Positions 23,691 through 35,335 of a stretch of 64,000 nucleotides of DNA are shown here, in pieces; the first letter of the stretch is position 1, and every line of letters begins with the position of its first letter. A program made the position numbers and the translations under genes. Below the pieces are notes generated by a model. That model was not told where the DNA came from, did no database searches, and saw only the letters and a program-made list of their open reading frames with translations. Source of the DNA: Cornus controversa (taxonomy: Eukaryota > Streptophyta > Magnoliopsida > Cornales > Cornaceae); NCBI GenBank assembly GCA_026545225.1, contig CM048850.1:25659797-25723796 (forward strand). Direction: 5' to 3'.

Positions 23691-24867
23691 ATATATATAT
23701 ATATATATATATGTTGAGACACAATTATATATCAATCCAAATTCTCTCCTCTCTTCTCAGCATAACATGTAATGATTTGGACTTGTAGTATAAGTAGGGC
23801 TAAAGTGCAAACCTCCACCCCACCCCCAACCCACACACACACAACCTATGTCCAAATTTGCAAAGAACTCCCTAAACTATATTTTGTACATAATATCCCC
23901 TTAACTATCACATTTTGTTACAAAATGTCCCCATGCTTATTATGTGAAATTAATCACGACGAAGAGAGTCCATTTGTTTAGTCTTCAATTTCTCTATCTT
24001 GAAAAAGAAGAAAGAAGAATAATAGAAGAGAAGCTTCTGGCCTTCAAATCAAACCACGATGAGGAGAACGAGATCTCAAATACGAATAACAGCTACGGGG
24101 TCAACAGGATATGTATAAAAAGCGGCAAAGGAAAGTTTTAGCGAATTAGTTTGATGCCGACAAGATCTTTCGTAAAGATTTCTCACTCTCTGCGCCTCTG
24201 TGCCATTTGCTTGAGAACCCTAATTACTCTCTCTTGCTCGTGAAATTTATTCGGTGTGTATATTTTTTATAGTTGAAAAGAACAATTTGTAGTTCCGGAA
24301 GGTTTCAGGATTTTGTTTTTCTTTCTTCTATTACACTATGAATAGATTAATTATAAACTGGACAATTAAAAATAATTATTTAATCTATCTATTAAATAAA
24401 AAACTGAAATTATACCTTAAAATTCATCTCAACAAATAATAATCACCAAAAAAAGGGGTAAAGTGGTAAACATTCTAAAAGGGGTGGCATTTTAGTGGAA
24501 GTGCTAATTGAGTGTATAACAAACGTGTCATTCTCAAAAATGAATACCAAAAAGGAATTCAATTTGTCCTGTTCATTTTAACTTTTATATTTTTGCAAAG
24601 AGAAGCGTACATCAAAAGTCTCACATCTCAAATCCCAATAAAGTTCCTTATTTAAAGCACAAAGAAAAAGGAGAAAAAGTGCCCCTGGGACGTGCTCAAT
24701 GTACAGGCTTGAGTTAGTCTCATGTGTTAGTTGGCATGCCCACATTTCCCTCTGATATCTTGTTTGTTTACACTAGAGTCTACGTATATAAGTCAAACTT
24801 CACACCTCTCAATCATTTTCATTCTAATCATAACATGTATGCTAATAGTTTTGCTAAAAATGCACTA
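23691..24867. other. No supported gene
   Basis: (AT)n at 23693-23712. Short open frames occur at 23772-24141, but they lack any domain or supporting context. Remaining sequence is AT-rich and non-coding. Confidence 0.4.
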
Positions 24868-25105
24868 GGGTTTGATTGCGCGAAATTAAAATTTTAAAAT
24901 TGAAATTAGTAAAATTAGAGAAAATTTTATTAATAATTAACAGAATTTTATTAAAAAAATTTTCTCCAATTTCATCAATTTCAATTCCAATACTTTAATT
25001 CTAGGGAATTAAAAAAAAATTGTTAATAAAATAATATAAAATATATATATTTCAATTATACCAATTTCAATTCCAATGCGTCAATTTTGTGCAATTGAAC
25101 ACAGT
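24868..25105. mobile_element. Candidate MITE, 238 bp
   Basis: The end GGGTTTGATTGCGCGAAATT and the complement of the other end, ACTGTGTTCAATTGCACAAAATT, are imperfect inverted repeats extending inward ('gaaattagtaaaatt'/'gaaattggtataatt'). Both sides carry CTA. An internal fold (ttagagaaaatttta/taaaaaaattttctcc) is present. Confidence 0.5.
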
Positions 25106-25249
25106 CTAAGACTTTGTTTGGTTGCATAGAATTGAAATTTGTGAAAAAAATTCTCCAACTCTATAAATTTTAATTTCATGCGGTCAAATATAAAGTAATA
25201 TTTTTTTTTCCTAATATAAAGTAATATGAAATAGTGAAGTTTCGTCTAA

Positions 25250-25557
25250 TGCTATATTTGGTACGCAACAATAGAATAGACATTTCATTAAAGTGAGAAT
25301 GAGAATAGAATGAAATGGTCATTCTCATTCTATTGTTTGGTTTCAAACATGAAATGATGCAGGAATAAAATGATGATTACATTATTTTTGATAATTAAAT
25401 TTTATTTTCTAATGTTTAGTAAGAATAAAATGACCATTCCATAGGTTGAGTAGTAGAATGAATTTTTTTTTTATTCTAAAAGAATGACGCGGAATAGTTA
25501 TTCTCACTTTAATATTGACATTACATTCTGTTTCACTTTTACGTACCAAACGAAACA
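25250..25557. mobile_element. Harbinger/Tourist-like MITE, 308 bp
   Basis: TAA at 25247-25249 and 25558-25560 flank ends TGCTATATTTGGTACG and (reverse complement) TGTTTCGTTTGGTACG. The similarity continues inward to 'attaaagtgagaat'. TAA duplications with a 'TTTGGTACG' terminal repeat fit the PIF/Harbinger group. Confidence 0.7.
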
Positions 25558-25560
25558 TAA

Positions 25561-26998
25561 GTTTCTTGAAGTTTGAAATGTGTATCCATCTATTCCATTC
25601 GAGTTATCCAAGGTTAAGAAATGTCAAAGAATAACATGTGTAGGTGTAGGGGACACAAGGATTGATTGACAAATTAGGCAGTTTTAGAACCATTGATCTT
25701 CAATAACTAAAACTTAGATTGGTCTTCAATGTCCTCTTTATCACCCACATGTAAACATGAAATGCTAAATAATATCTTCTACTTTGTACTGATTGTAAAG
25801 TTACTTTGGCTTATTTACCATATCATGAGAAAAAAGCTAAAGGATAGTCATTTAGTCATTCTAGTCACTACTTTTATCAACAATGCACTAACAAAGATAG
25901 TGGTGTCCAATCCCACTCAAACGAGAAACAATTTCAGTAACCGACATATTCTCCTAAGAACACAAAAATAAACTACTATTGAAAAGAAAATTCATTTGTA
26001 TCATGATATATTAAAATTTTATTTACTATAAATAAAATAATAATCCAATTTTCTATCCTTTTTCTAAAATAAAATTACAAAAGAGTCTATACAATATACA
26101 GTGTTTTATTTTTATAGTTTGAATATCATAATTGTCCTGCCCAATTCCGATTCCTTTTACTTTTTTTAAGAATTCACGTTCATTCACGTTTTATTTTTAA
26201 AAAAAAAAATGTGAGATGGATAAAAACAGTACTGAAATAATAATAAAAAAGAGATGAGCCTTTTTTTTTCACATAAATAAAAATAAAATGAATAATTAAT
26301 AACTCTTACTTTTTTCTATCACTTATAAATTATTTTTCAAAGTATAAAAAAATTAACGAAACTGTTTTTTCTTCCTTTCCTCTTCGTTTTTAAACGAAAC
26401 ATAAATAATCTCCTACAATATTTCTTTCTTTCAACCCACTCAATCCAAAAGGCTCATAACGTGTTTTTTTTGTAACTTCTACATATAAATGTAAAGGATA
26501 AAAAAATAATAACCTATCAATGAAGTATAAGATTAAATTATATTTATCAATAAAATATGTAAAAGAATTATGGTGAATATAAGAAATTAAAGTAACACAA
26601 GAAAAATAAGTCAGAATGGTAAAAAAAGAATTAAAATTCTAATAATTGAGAGAGAGAGAGAAATGGAGTATAGTATAAAGACTATTTTATAACTTTATAT
26701 TAAGAGAAGACGTGAACGAAGTTTTAAAAATATTGATGGAGCGTCAATATGACTCTTTTGACCTTGATGAAAAGAACCCATATTATTCAAATCACCAAAC
26801 TAATTACAATAAGGAGCAAACACAATGCATTATATAAATATTTGTATACAGAGATAGTATACTAGTTATTACAGCTTTTAACAAGCCCAGCTAAATTGAG
26901 CTAATGATGCATTAACGTACTCAAAAGGAACCCCCAAAAAAAAAAAAAAAATAGAAAGAAAGAAAGAAACTCAAAAAGTCCATACAAAAGAAGAACAT
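25561..26998. other. No supported gene; 3' flank of the EXORDIUM-like gene
   Basis: AT-rich, with poly-A/T runs and a short (GA)n at 26649-26661. The last ~180 bases probably include the 3' untranslated region of the minus-strand gene. No protein-coding evidence. Confidence 0.5.
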
Positions 26999-28015
26999 TT
27001 ACTGATCAAGTGCATTAGGGCCACTGCAGTAATTCAACACATGGTTCCAAACCCACTGCACCAAGAACCTCCGTCTGATCCCATTCATGTTGTACGTGGC
27101 CCCATCACCACCGTTCATCATCTGTCCAGTGTAAGACCCACCACCCCCAGTGCCGTAAATACCCTCACAGAGATCGGCAATCTCCACCGGAAAAACCGGG
27201 TCCTGACCCGCGTACCAAGCGTTCACCAACGGGTTCGTTGCCAGCTCAGCAATCTCATGACCAATCACACTGATCATCCCATCCACCCCAATGTCGTCGT
27301 TCGGCGACTTCAGCGGTTTCAGGTTGGGGATATAATCAGGTACAGCAAATGGGTACGCGCACACACTTGGGCACAGCTTAGCGGAGTTGCCCACCCAGGC
27401 GTACGGTAGCGTGTACCCCACAATAGACGGGAATGTGAAGTAGTGGAACCCACATACCTGTCCGCAGAAATCCTGGACGTACACGTCATCAGATGTGAGG
27501 AGAAGGTAGAGCCCACTCTTGGCGTTGATTGGCAAGGAGCGCGTGCGTGCCGTCACGGCGCTTTTTATCACGGACTGAATCGAAAGGCGCGTGAGGGACT
27601 TGCCGTGCGAGTAGAACCGGTCGTTCTTCTCTTCGCCGAGGTGCACCGAACGCGATATGTTCGCGCCGGTCTGGTCCGTGTATAGCATCACGGTCTTCCA
27701 CCAACCGGAGACCGAGGGGGGCTTGGAATCGACGGCCGAGATTGAGTTGATGAACTCACGGATGATCTTCTTCTCGGATTTCTGCCACCTCCCATACCAG
27801 ATCGTGTGGACGGTGATGTTGGCAGTCAAGACCGGACCCATGTGGTATTTCAATTTGACGAACTCGGAGGAGCCCTCGTATTTCTTGGAGCCTCCGAACT
27901 CGAGAGCAGAGGCGTTCATTTTCTGATTAGGCCACGGACGCCATCCGATGACCGGACTTATGGAGAGGAACACAAAGACTGTGGTGAGGATTAAAAGCAC
28001 CGGAACCGGTGGCAT
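26999..28015 (-). CDS. EXL3: EXORDIUM-like protein (PHI-1 family)
   Basis: Intact 338-residue, intronless frame; full length for the phosphate-induced protein 1/EXORDIUM family. A hydrophobic signal peptide (residues 1 to ~24, VLLILTTVFVFLSIS) indicates an apoplastic or cell-wall protein. Family blocks seen: KYEGSSEFVKLKYHMGPVL (45-63), VHTIWYGRW (69-77), SVSGWWKTV (101-109), CGQVCGFHYFTFP (184-196), LPYAWVGNSAKLCPSVCAYPF (203-223), HEIAELATNPLVNAWYAG (253-270), and DLCEGIYGTGGGG (281-293). Cysteines stand at 184, 188, 215, 219, 283 and 330. N-glycosylation sequons stand at 34, 66 and 119. EXORDIUM proteins are secreted and linked to brassinosteroid- and carbon-dependent growth; the biochemical activity is unsettled. 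HEIAE resembles a short metal-site motif, but that is not proof of protease activity. It most resembles the EXL3 branch; the paralogue is the least certain part. Coding sequence is much more GC-rich than its surroundings. Confidence 0.93.
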   Translation of the reverse strand: MPPVPVLLILTTVFVFLSISPVIGWRPWPNQKMNASALEFGGSKKYEGSSEFVKLKYHMGPVLTANITVHTIWYGRWQKSEKKIIREFINSISAVDSKPPSVSGWWKTVMLYTDQTGANISRSVHLGEEKNDRFYSHGKSLTRLSIQSVIKSAVTARTRSLPINAKSGLYLLLTSDDVYVQDFCGQVCGFHYFTFPSIVGYTLPYAWVGNSAKLCPSVCAYPFAVPDYIPNLKPLKSPNDDIGVDGMISVIGHEIAELATNPLVNAWYAGQDPVFPVEIADLCEGIYGTGGGGSYTGQMMNGGDGATYNMNGIRRRFLVQWVWNHVLNYCSGPNALDQ

Positions 28016-28160
28016 GTTGGTAAGCTGAGCAGACTTCTAAGTTCTAAATCGGAACCAAATTTAGTGATAGTGAGGATGTGTGTATATATATATATATATA
28101 GATATATATTTACACACACACACACTTACTTATATAGAGTGAGAGTAATATAGAGTAGTG
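28016..28160 (-). promoter_or_regulatory. EXL 5' leader and core promoter
   Basis: On the minus strand a TATA box CTATATAAGT (28128-28137) lies about 115 bp before the ATG. A CT-rich stretch (gagagagag on the plus strand, 28157-28169) sits upstream of it. The leader holds (AC)n/(AT)n microsatellites at 28082-28126, which may vary in length between individuals. Confidence 0.65.
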
Positions 28161-29048
28161 AGAGAGAGAATTTGAATGGAGCGGGCTCATGAGGAATGGA
28201 GAACAGATAGATTCTTAAAGGTAGGGTGAGGTGGGGCCTACGAGGTCAGGGACAATGATGGTGATTGTCCTATGTATGATGGCGTATATGAGTGTATATA
28301 CAATGGAACCGAATTTTCTGTTGCACCTTTTTCTGTGCTGTTGCGCGTTGGAAAGGTAATCCCACACACTAAATCGTAATTTTGATACAATTAATTTGAG
28401 ACTTGAATTAATGACAATAAAGTCTCCATTCAATACAATAAAACATAGTACACAATTACTTTCACGCTCAAAATAATTGTGTTAAATTACGATTTAATGT
28501 ATTGAGTGCATCTTAGAGTAGAGAATCAAAATGCTTGTACCATAGAATGAAGATTTACAATACTTCTCGTGTACTGTATAAAATGTGTATTTCAGTCGTA
28601 CGTATTATCGTAAATGTTCTCGTATGAGAGGAGTGTTCAATTAGTAAAAAATATTACTCACACACCCTTTTTATATGCCCATTTTTTAGAATCTAATTTG
28701 GTAAATTTAGTATTTTTTTATTGTATTAGTTTTAAAAGGATTGTCAAATCTATTTACGGTGGGTTCACATTCATGTCATGTTTTATATTATAATTGTTTT
28801 TATAACTTCAACGTAAGAAAGATAGTACATTGACTTTATAGTACATTGACTTTTTAATTAAAGCAATTATTTTTAGACAATTAGAAAAAAAAGGTTGACA
28901 ATTAACAAGAACGAAATGAGTACTTATCATACATTACAATACATAGAATCATCATATATTTATATATTCAAATTTTAATTTTTTATTTATTGGTTTGTAA
29001 ATATATATAGGAAAGTAAAAAAAATCATTAAACCAAACCCATCACTAA
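28161..29048. other. Upstream intergenic region of EXL, no gene
   Basis: AT-rich, no supported coding or RNA gene. It may hold distal promoter elements of the minus-strand gene, which cannot be picked out from sequence alone. Confidence 0.4.
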
Positions 29049-29512
29049 GGACTCGTCTGGCAACCGTTTTCGTTTTACATTTTTGTTTTCATTCGAAACA
29101 AAAATAACATTTTTGTTGTGGAGTATTCATTTATGATTGGAAATATATTTGGTAACGTAAAATTTCTTGCAAGATTTTTGAAAGCAAAAATATGAAAATA
29201 TGTTTGGTAAAAAAGTGTTGCATAAAAGCATAAAAAAAAAACCCTACTATAGTATTTTTTTTGTGTACCATTCATGACTCTAGTGTTTTTGTTACAATGC
29301 AACAATACCAGGTGTTTCCTATTCGATCCCATTTTTAGCAATAAACACAACATAAAGCACCTGACAAAAATTGTTGCGGTGTTTTATTTTGTTACAATAC
29401 ATCACCCGTGACACAAGACATATCACAAAAAATGCATTACGGTGTTTTACTTCGTTACAGACACCACCCTCAATACAAAACATGCAATAAAAACGATTGT
29501 TAAACGAAACCC
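29049..29512. mobile_element. Harbinger-like MITE, 464 bp
   Basis: TAA duplications at 29046-29048 and 29513-29515 flank ends GGACTCGTCTGGCAACCGTTTT and (reverse complement) GGGTTTCGTTTAACAATCGTTTT. The interior is AT-rich and non-coding. Confidence 0.6.
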
Positions 29513-29515
29513 TAA

Positions 29516-31794
29516 AATTTATGTCTCGGAATTTTTTATTTGTATTAAATATGAAATTATAAAAGTAAAATTATCACTACCATTAAAAAAAGTTAACCGT
29601 TCATAACTCCTATGAGAGTTGTTTTTCAAAAACTTTATCAGGTAAATAATTTATACAAGAATAAATCATTAAAAAAAATTGAAAATCAACCCACAAAATA
29701 ATACTATCCAAACATAAGGAGGAGTAATTTTCCTGATGTTACATGATATGTGATCACTTTTTGTATGTGTATATATATATACTGTATTATGTATAGAGCG
29801 GGAAATGGGTACGATATGCAGCTTGGGGATTTTAAATGCAATTCACGTCTTTTGATTTATTTTTTCTAGGACAGCTTTATTCTTGGGAGAGTACAGCATG
29901 TGGACCGACCTACCATATATGCATGTACATCTCTCACTATATCTTGACACCTGTTCCGTGTTCCTTGCTATGTTCATGCACGGCTATGCTAAGCTGGTCC
30001 CTCTGTACAGAGAGTACAGAGGACTTTAATGTCTTTATCCAAAATAAATGGGTCCCCATCTCATCTAAGTAGACCTCATAATAGCAGAAAAAGATCTATA
30101 ATGACTATACTACACCCGTGCATCAGGTCAATTTAATATAGATGTTACGTGTGTACACGTGTATATTTACACGTAGACGTATTTCAATATTATATATTAC
30201 AATTCGAATTTTTTTTTATGCAAAATTCTTACAAGCAAATTTTTAAAAACAAACAATTATATTTTGAAGTTGAGTAATTTAACACTAAAATATTTATATT
30301 TTGTGATTGAATACAAATTTAATTATTTTTGGGTTTATATATTTTGACTTGTATATATATATAATGGAATTTCTCACACTTAGGACTTCAGAAATTACTC
30401 ATTGTGACTTTCATCCTATCATTTTTAATTTATGAATTTATCCTTTTTTTAATAATAAAAAAAAGAAATAAAAAAAATACAATATTCACATGTGATAAAA
30501 TTTAACCTTTGAAGCCAAACATGCTAAATTTTCACCTTCTAAATTTGTTTCAATGTGAGTGTCACATCCAATGGAGGAACAAAAAGTTGTGTAAAAAATA
30601 TAAAGTTAAATCCACAAAAACAGTTTAAAATTGTGTGTGTTATGTGATTGCGGGTCCACTTTATTACCCTAAAAAGTAAATGAGGTTTTGTGAATTTAAC
30701 TCTAATAAAAATTCGTAAATAAAATATAATATTACACTACATAATCTATTATACTAAAAAGTTAAAATAACTAAAACTATCTAAATATATTACATTATAT
30801 AATAAAAATTTATTAATTATATGAAAAATATATTTTATAAAATAATATACCTATATAAAACACATAATATGATATTTGAGATTTTAATTAAATACATAAG
30901 AATGTTCATAATATATTATTCAATAAATATATAATATAAACTATATAATATGAAAGACATTTTAATATTTTTGTATAGCATGTATTATATATAGTATTTT
31001 TATTTCATTATATAATATGATGTATATTTATGACCCAATCATAGACGACAATAATAACAATTACAATATAATGTATATATAATTAACTTTGTTACTATTA
31101 GCTAATATGTATAATATAATTTTATAAATAATATATAATATTAGAAACTATATAATTTATTATATTAAAAAAACAATAATTTATGATATTTTGATAATTA
31201 ATAAACTATGTAAATACAAAATTATATTTGTTTATAGTATATGGGTGGTTTTATAGTGCAAGGGTAAAGTCTCAAATATTAAATGTCAGAGCGGTTTTGT
31301 GAATTTAATCATTAAATTTATTTAAATGAAGGATGGCCATTTTCGTAATTTCATCCGTCAAATAATGGTTTTTTGGTCAATTGTCCTTAATTGAAGCTTT
31401 TTAAAAGTAAGGGATGGTTTGATCGTAAAGGGGGCTAAAGTGTCAAAAATAAACACCACGAAAGTTTTGCAAATTTAACCCAAGAAAATGTCTAGAGATT
31501 CTATTTTTCTTTTTTTTTGTATAAGTGTTAAATTGAGTGGTATAATGAGTTGTTTTATAAAGTCTAACCATGGAAGAACCAGTTTTATAAATAAATGTTA
31601 ATTTCTACATTAAAAGATAATAAAATTTTCTTAAATCTCAAAATATAAATGTTTTATCTTCAAGTTGCTAAATTTTAATTACCAGAAAGAAATATATTGT
31701 TGCACCATTAAATATTAAAAAAATTATATTTCAAAAGTAAATTAGAGATTTAAAATTTTGATGGGATGTCCAAATGGACTCTAATTAAACATGT
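29516..31794. other. No supported gene; very AT-rich
   Basis: The part at 30720-31240 is almost entirely A and T with many ATATAA words. Sequence of the type 'ttttgtgaatttaa...ccctaaaaagtaa' recurs near 30640-30720 and 31250-31500, suggesting an old dispersed repeat. A small open frame at 29836-30072 has no recognisable domain. Confidence 0.4.
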
Positions 31795-32405
31795 TAAGGG
31801 ATTAGATTTGGATTGGATCGAATTAGGTTCAATCTGAATATAATAAGGAATATATGCAGATTTCTTTCGATCCGATAATCTATAGATTATTTAATTTTAA
31901 ATTCATATATTAGATTTGATAATCCGATTTGTAAAGATATTTATTTTTTGTTAAAAATTTAAATTAAAAAAATAGTGAGAAAAATAGAGAGAAGAAACAA
32001 AAAGTATGAAAAGATAGAAGAAAAATTAGATATTTGATTCTTAGTTAATTGATAATTTAAAGAGTGAAAATATCAATTGGAGGAAGAAATGAATTAAGAA
32101 AAATCAAAATAATTAAGAGTTCCAATACCATACATGATAAAACACTATGTAAACATGCATACCAATTGAATGATAAATTATATATGGGTAGCAGATTACA
32201 AATTAGCCAATCAGATTGTCTATAACCCAAATTCGATTTGTTAATTTAACAAACTATCAGATTCTTATTATTAACAAATTAGAAGATTAAAGCGAAGCCT
32301 TGGGTAAGAAAACTATTTTAAAGAATATTCAATTTATATCTGAGTTATCAAATCGAATTTAGACCATATTTGAATCAAAATTTGGTCCATTGACAAACCT
32401 AATTG
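31795..32405. mobile_element. ~610-bp non-autonomous repeat, copy 1
   Basis: Similar along its length to 37150-37765 (for example 'tagatatttgattcttagttaa', 'acatgataaaacactatgta'). Its right end, reverse complemented, reads TAGGTTTGTCAATGG, a hAT-type terminal form. The left end is not clear. No coding region. Confidence 0.6.
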
Positions 32406-33252
32406 TAATTGTGTGGCTTAACTTATAGTTGTAGTATTAAGGATATAAATGGCAAAAACACTCTCCACCTTCGGGTAACAACTCCGTTTCAAATGGTTTT
32501 GGTTGCCATTGAAGAACTTTAGGTAGGAACCTATACGCACCAGGCACGGACCTATATTCTCCCCCACTAAAATTTTTATTTTTTGTATTATACACTTATA
32601 ATTTTATAAGTATTATGTAAATATTTCGTTCCTCCTTTGAAATTATATAAAAAAATTCATTATATACAACTTTGCCCTCTATATATATATATTTTTATCT
32701 AAACTAACTCTACACTCTCATTCACATAACTTTTTGAATCCGTCATTGCTTGCACCCTTTCGTTTATATTAAAAATTTACCATAAACGAAAAGAAAGTTT
32801 TGCTAAACAGTTTTGAAGAGAAAACAAAGACGAAAAAAAAGGTATGATGCCCAAATCCACTACCAATGCCATTCCTAAGAATGGTGGACGAGGTTGGGCA
32901 AGTTGAAGGTAAATAGTTGAACTTTTGACAACGACGGCTTATATGCGTAATCACGGAGTGAATTGCGCGATATTTGTATTTACTGTATAAAATATCGAAG
33001 AGCTGAGACTGTGAGACAGTGAGAGAGAGACATTGGAGTGGGGCTCAAGCTTCAATAACAACAATTGTGGCAGGAAAAAGTTGTGAGAGACCTTTGATTT
33101 TGTATACACTGGGTCCCACAATACTTGATAGTGTCCCTCATGACTATCTCAATATTTGTGTGTGGTCATGGTCATGCCTTTTGCAGGCAGGAATAATACC
33201 AGCAAACGCGTGGGTTGTGGAGAAAAAAAAAAAAATTTTGAGAAATTATTAC
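32406..33252. other. No supported gene
   Basis: Non-coding. A small open frame at 33019-33381 has no domain and crosses the boundary of the hAT-like element at 33261, so it is not accepted as a gene. Confidence 0.4.
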
Positions 33253-33445
33253 TATGTAATCTATGAAGCACGTATGCTTCTTCATAGGCATGTGTCACAG
33301 TATTTGATACTCATTATAAATTCAGTTAATATACATTCGGATACGTATCGGATACTTTCAAAAATTATTTATTTATTTTAAATAATTTTTTTATTTTCAA
33401 ATTCATTCTCGGATACTTTTGATTTTTTTTTTTTAAGATGGTAAC

Positions 33446-33830
33446 TATAACGAACTATAACGAGTCGGGCGCTTGCTCTCTACTCTACCCAAAAGCCTAA
33501 GCTATTAGGTAGTGCTGCATACCCATCCAGATCCGATGTGAGACAAAGTTAGCCCTTCTAACATTCTCCCCCACCCAAACTCACAACGCTCTCGTTGCGG
33601 TTGGGCAACCCTGCCCATCCAGGCTGCGACACCCGAACACTTTCGGGCCGGGCACTAGGCGTGGCACCGGATCAAGGATTTGGTTTGACTCTGATACCAA
33701 CTGTAATGAGTCGGGTGCTTGCCCTCTACCCAAAAACCTAAGTTGTTAGGTAGTGCTGCATACCTACCTATTTATACCCAATCATTTTTCCATCCGGATC
33801 CGATGTGGAACAAAGTTAGCCCTTCTAACA
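33446..33830 (-). mobile_element. TRIM retroelement, 385 bp
   Basis: Terminal direct repeats are 33446-33563 and 33702-33830; on the minus strand they run TGTTAGAAGGGCTAAC...GACTCATTACA. Next to the right repeat is the PBS TGGTATCAGAGTCAAACC (33683-33700). Next to the left one is the purine tract GGGTGGGGGAGAA (33564-33576). The interior of only ~138 bp is GC-rich and non-coding. Flanks gtaac and gtagc differ at one base. An 11-bp duplication ('tataacgaac') marks the left end. Confidence 0.85.
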
Positions 33831-33967
33831 GTAGCCATATTGTAATATTAAAAAGCTTAGTTAAAATGTGGGGCTTAATTTGTAATAAATCAAAAGATCT
33901 TTAATGTTGAAAAAAAAAATCTTTAAGTTAAAACTTAAAACTTAATTTGTGTTCTATTAATTTTTTG

Positions 33968-33970
<3 letters not shown>

Positions 33971-34011
<41 letters not shown>
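33971..34011. repeat. (TA)n microsatellite, ~41 bp
   Basis: Uninterrupted alternating TA run inside the hAT-like element. The IYIYIY-type open frame over it is an artefact of the repeat. Confidence 0.95.
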
Positions 34012-34015
<4 letters not shown>

Positions 34016-34125
34016 CATGTCCCGCCATACCCGTATCCTATTTTTTTGAGATTTGACGTATCGCCGTATCTGTATCGTGTCGTATCCGTATCCTGTATCT
34101 ATGTCCATGCTTCATTGTATGTAAT

Positions 34126-34599
34126 ACAACCCAATCAAAATTATCTAATTAAAAAAATGTAAGAGTTTAATAAAATATTAGAAAGAAATCGAGAAAACTA
34201 AATATGATTTTTGATTGAACTCGATGACCGAGTGACTTACGTTCTATATAGAAAATTTTTGGAGCAAAAATATTTTCAAAACATTTATTCACTTATATAT
34301 TATTAAATATTTTTTTATAAAATGTCATGTATAAAATACTGTTAATTGTATATATAATAAAAGTCATTACTTGGTTAAATTTTTTTTATCATAAGCACAA
34401 AGAAAATGTGTTTGACATACGAGTAATGTGAACATTATTTACTTTTATATTAGGAGGTACATTAATAAAATGGTTATATTAATTTTTTTATTTTTAGAAG
34501 AATGCAAATCAAAAAACATATACATATTTTTCAAATTCTTAAAAAGGTATTATTTACATTTTTATGCATAAAGAATTGCTTTAAGAAAATCTAAAATAC
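34126..34599. other. No supported gene
   Basis: AT-rich non-coding spacer between two DNA elements. Confidence 0.5.
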
Positions 34600-34602
34600 T
34601 AA

Positions 34603-35332
34603 GGCCCCGTTTGGGGGAGCTTCCTAATATCAAAAGGATTTCATTGATAAGATCTTCATAAAAGAAATTTTGTTAGAAGGAATTTAGAAGAAAAAATACG
34701 TTTGGCTAGTGCATTTTTTAAATATACTTTAACTTTTAATTTTTTTTTTTGACAATATTATCCCTTATCCTTAACAACGATTACAATCCTTAAAAAGAGC
34801 GAAGTCGACAATGGAAGGCAGTGATAACGATTGTGGTGGTGGCAACAACGATGGTGGTGGTGGAAAGCAGCCGTAACGATGGTGATGGGGGAGGTGATGG
34901 AGGTGGCCGTGGCAGTGGAGGTGGAGGTGGTGGTGGATGGCGATGGTAGTAGTGGTGGTGGACTGCGACGGTAGCGTTGGCGATGACGGCAGTGGTGGTG
35001 GAGGTGATGGTAGCAGTGGTGGTGGATGGCGGTGGTGGCAGTGGCGGTAGAGGAACGATGGACTAAAAGAGAATATATCACAATCTTGTTAATATATAAG
35101 AAGTATATGGACAAATTAGTAAAATAACAAATTTATTTCAGAAAAAAAATTGACTTTCTAAAAGGAGGTTCTAAAAGTAACATTTTTTTACTTCTCTAAA
35201 ACGGCTTCTTGACCACTGGCTTCTTCAGAAAGGCCTTTACATATGTGTAACCAAATGTCATATTTTTTTTAAAAGGACTTTTAATGTCTGTAATGACTTT
35301 TTGAGGCATCAGGAAGCTCCCCAAACAGGCAC
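34603..35332. mobile_element. Harbinger-like element with GGT-rich interior, 730 bp
   Basis: TAA at 34600-34602 and 35333-35335 flanks the ends GGCCCCGTTTGGGGGAGCTT and (reverse complement) GTGCCTGTTTGGGGAGCTT. The interior at 34800-35055 is an imperfect triplet repeat of ggtggtgg/ggcggt type, strikingly GC-rich in this AT-rich window. On the minus strand it reads as a His/Ser/Thr-rich frame without homology that I recognise. Confidence 0.75.
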
Positions 35333-35335
35333 TAA

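Larger units (their letters stand above)
33261..34117. mobile_element. hAT-like non-autonomous element with 8-bp TSD
   Basis: TATGTAAT is present at 33253-33260 and again, perfectly, at 34118-34125. Ends are CTATGAAGCACG and (reverse complement) CAATGAAGCATG. The interior is rich in 'cggatac/gtatccg' words. A TRIM (33446-33830) and a long (TA)n (33971-34011) lie inside it. Without the TRIM it is about 470 bp. Confidence 0.8.

Noticed and set aside
23772..24141. Short frames that might be a small gene
   Set aside because: No family match; the first starts in a CA-rich run and the second has no supporting context.
27041..27926. Open frames on the plus strand and in other frames over the EXORDIUM-like gene
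   Set aside because: They are by-products of the GC-rich coding sequence of 26999-28015. None has a recognisable domain, and the minus-strand frame fully matches a known family.
33457..33830. Cassandra-type TRIM carrying 5S rRNA promoter sequence
   Set aside because: I saw no 5S-like A-box/C-box sequence in its LTR; only the TRIM layout is shared.
34758..35114. 118-residue His/Ser/Thr-rich frame on the minus strand
   Set aside because: It is a translation of an impure triplet repeat inside a Harbinger-like element, with no conserved domain.
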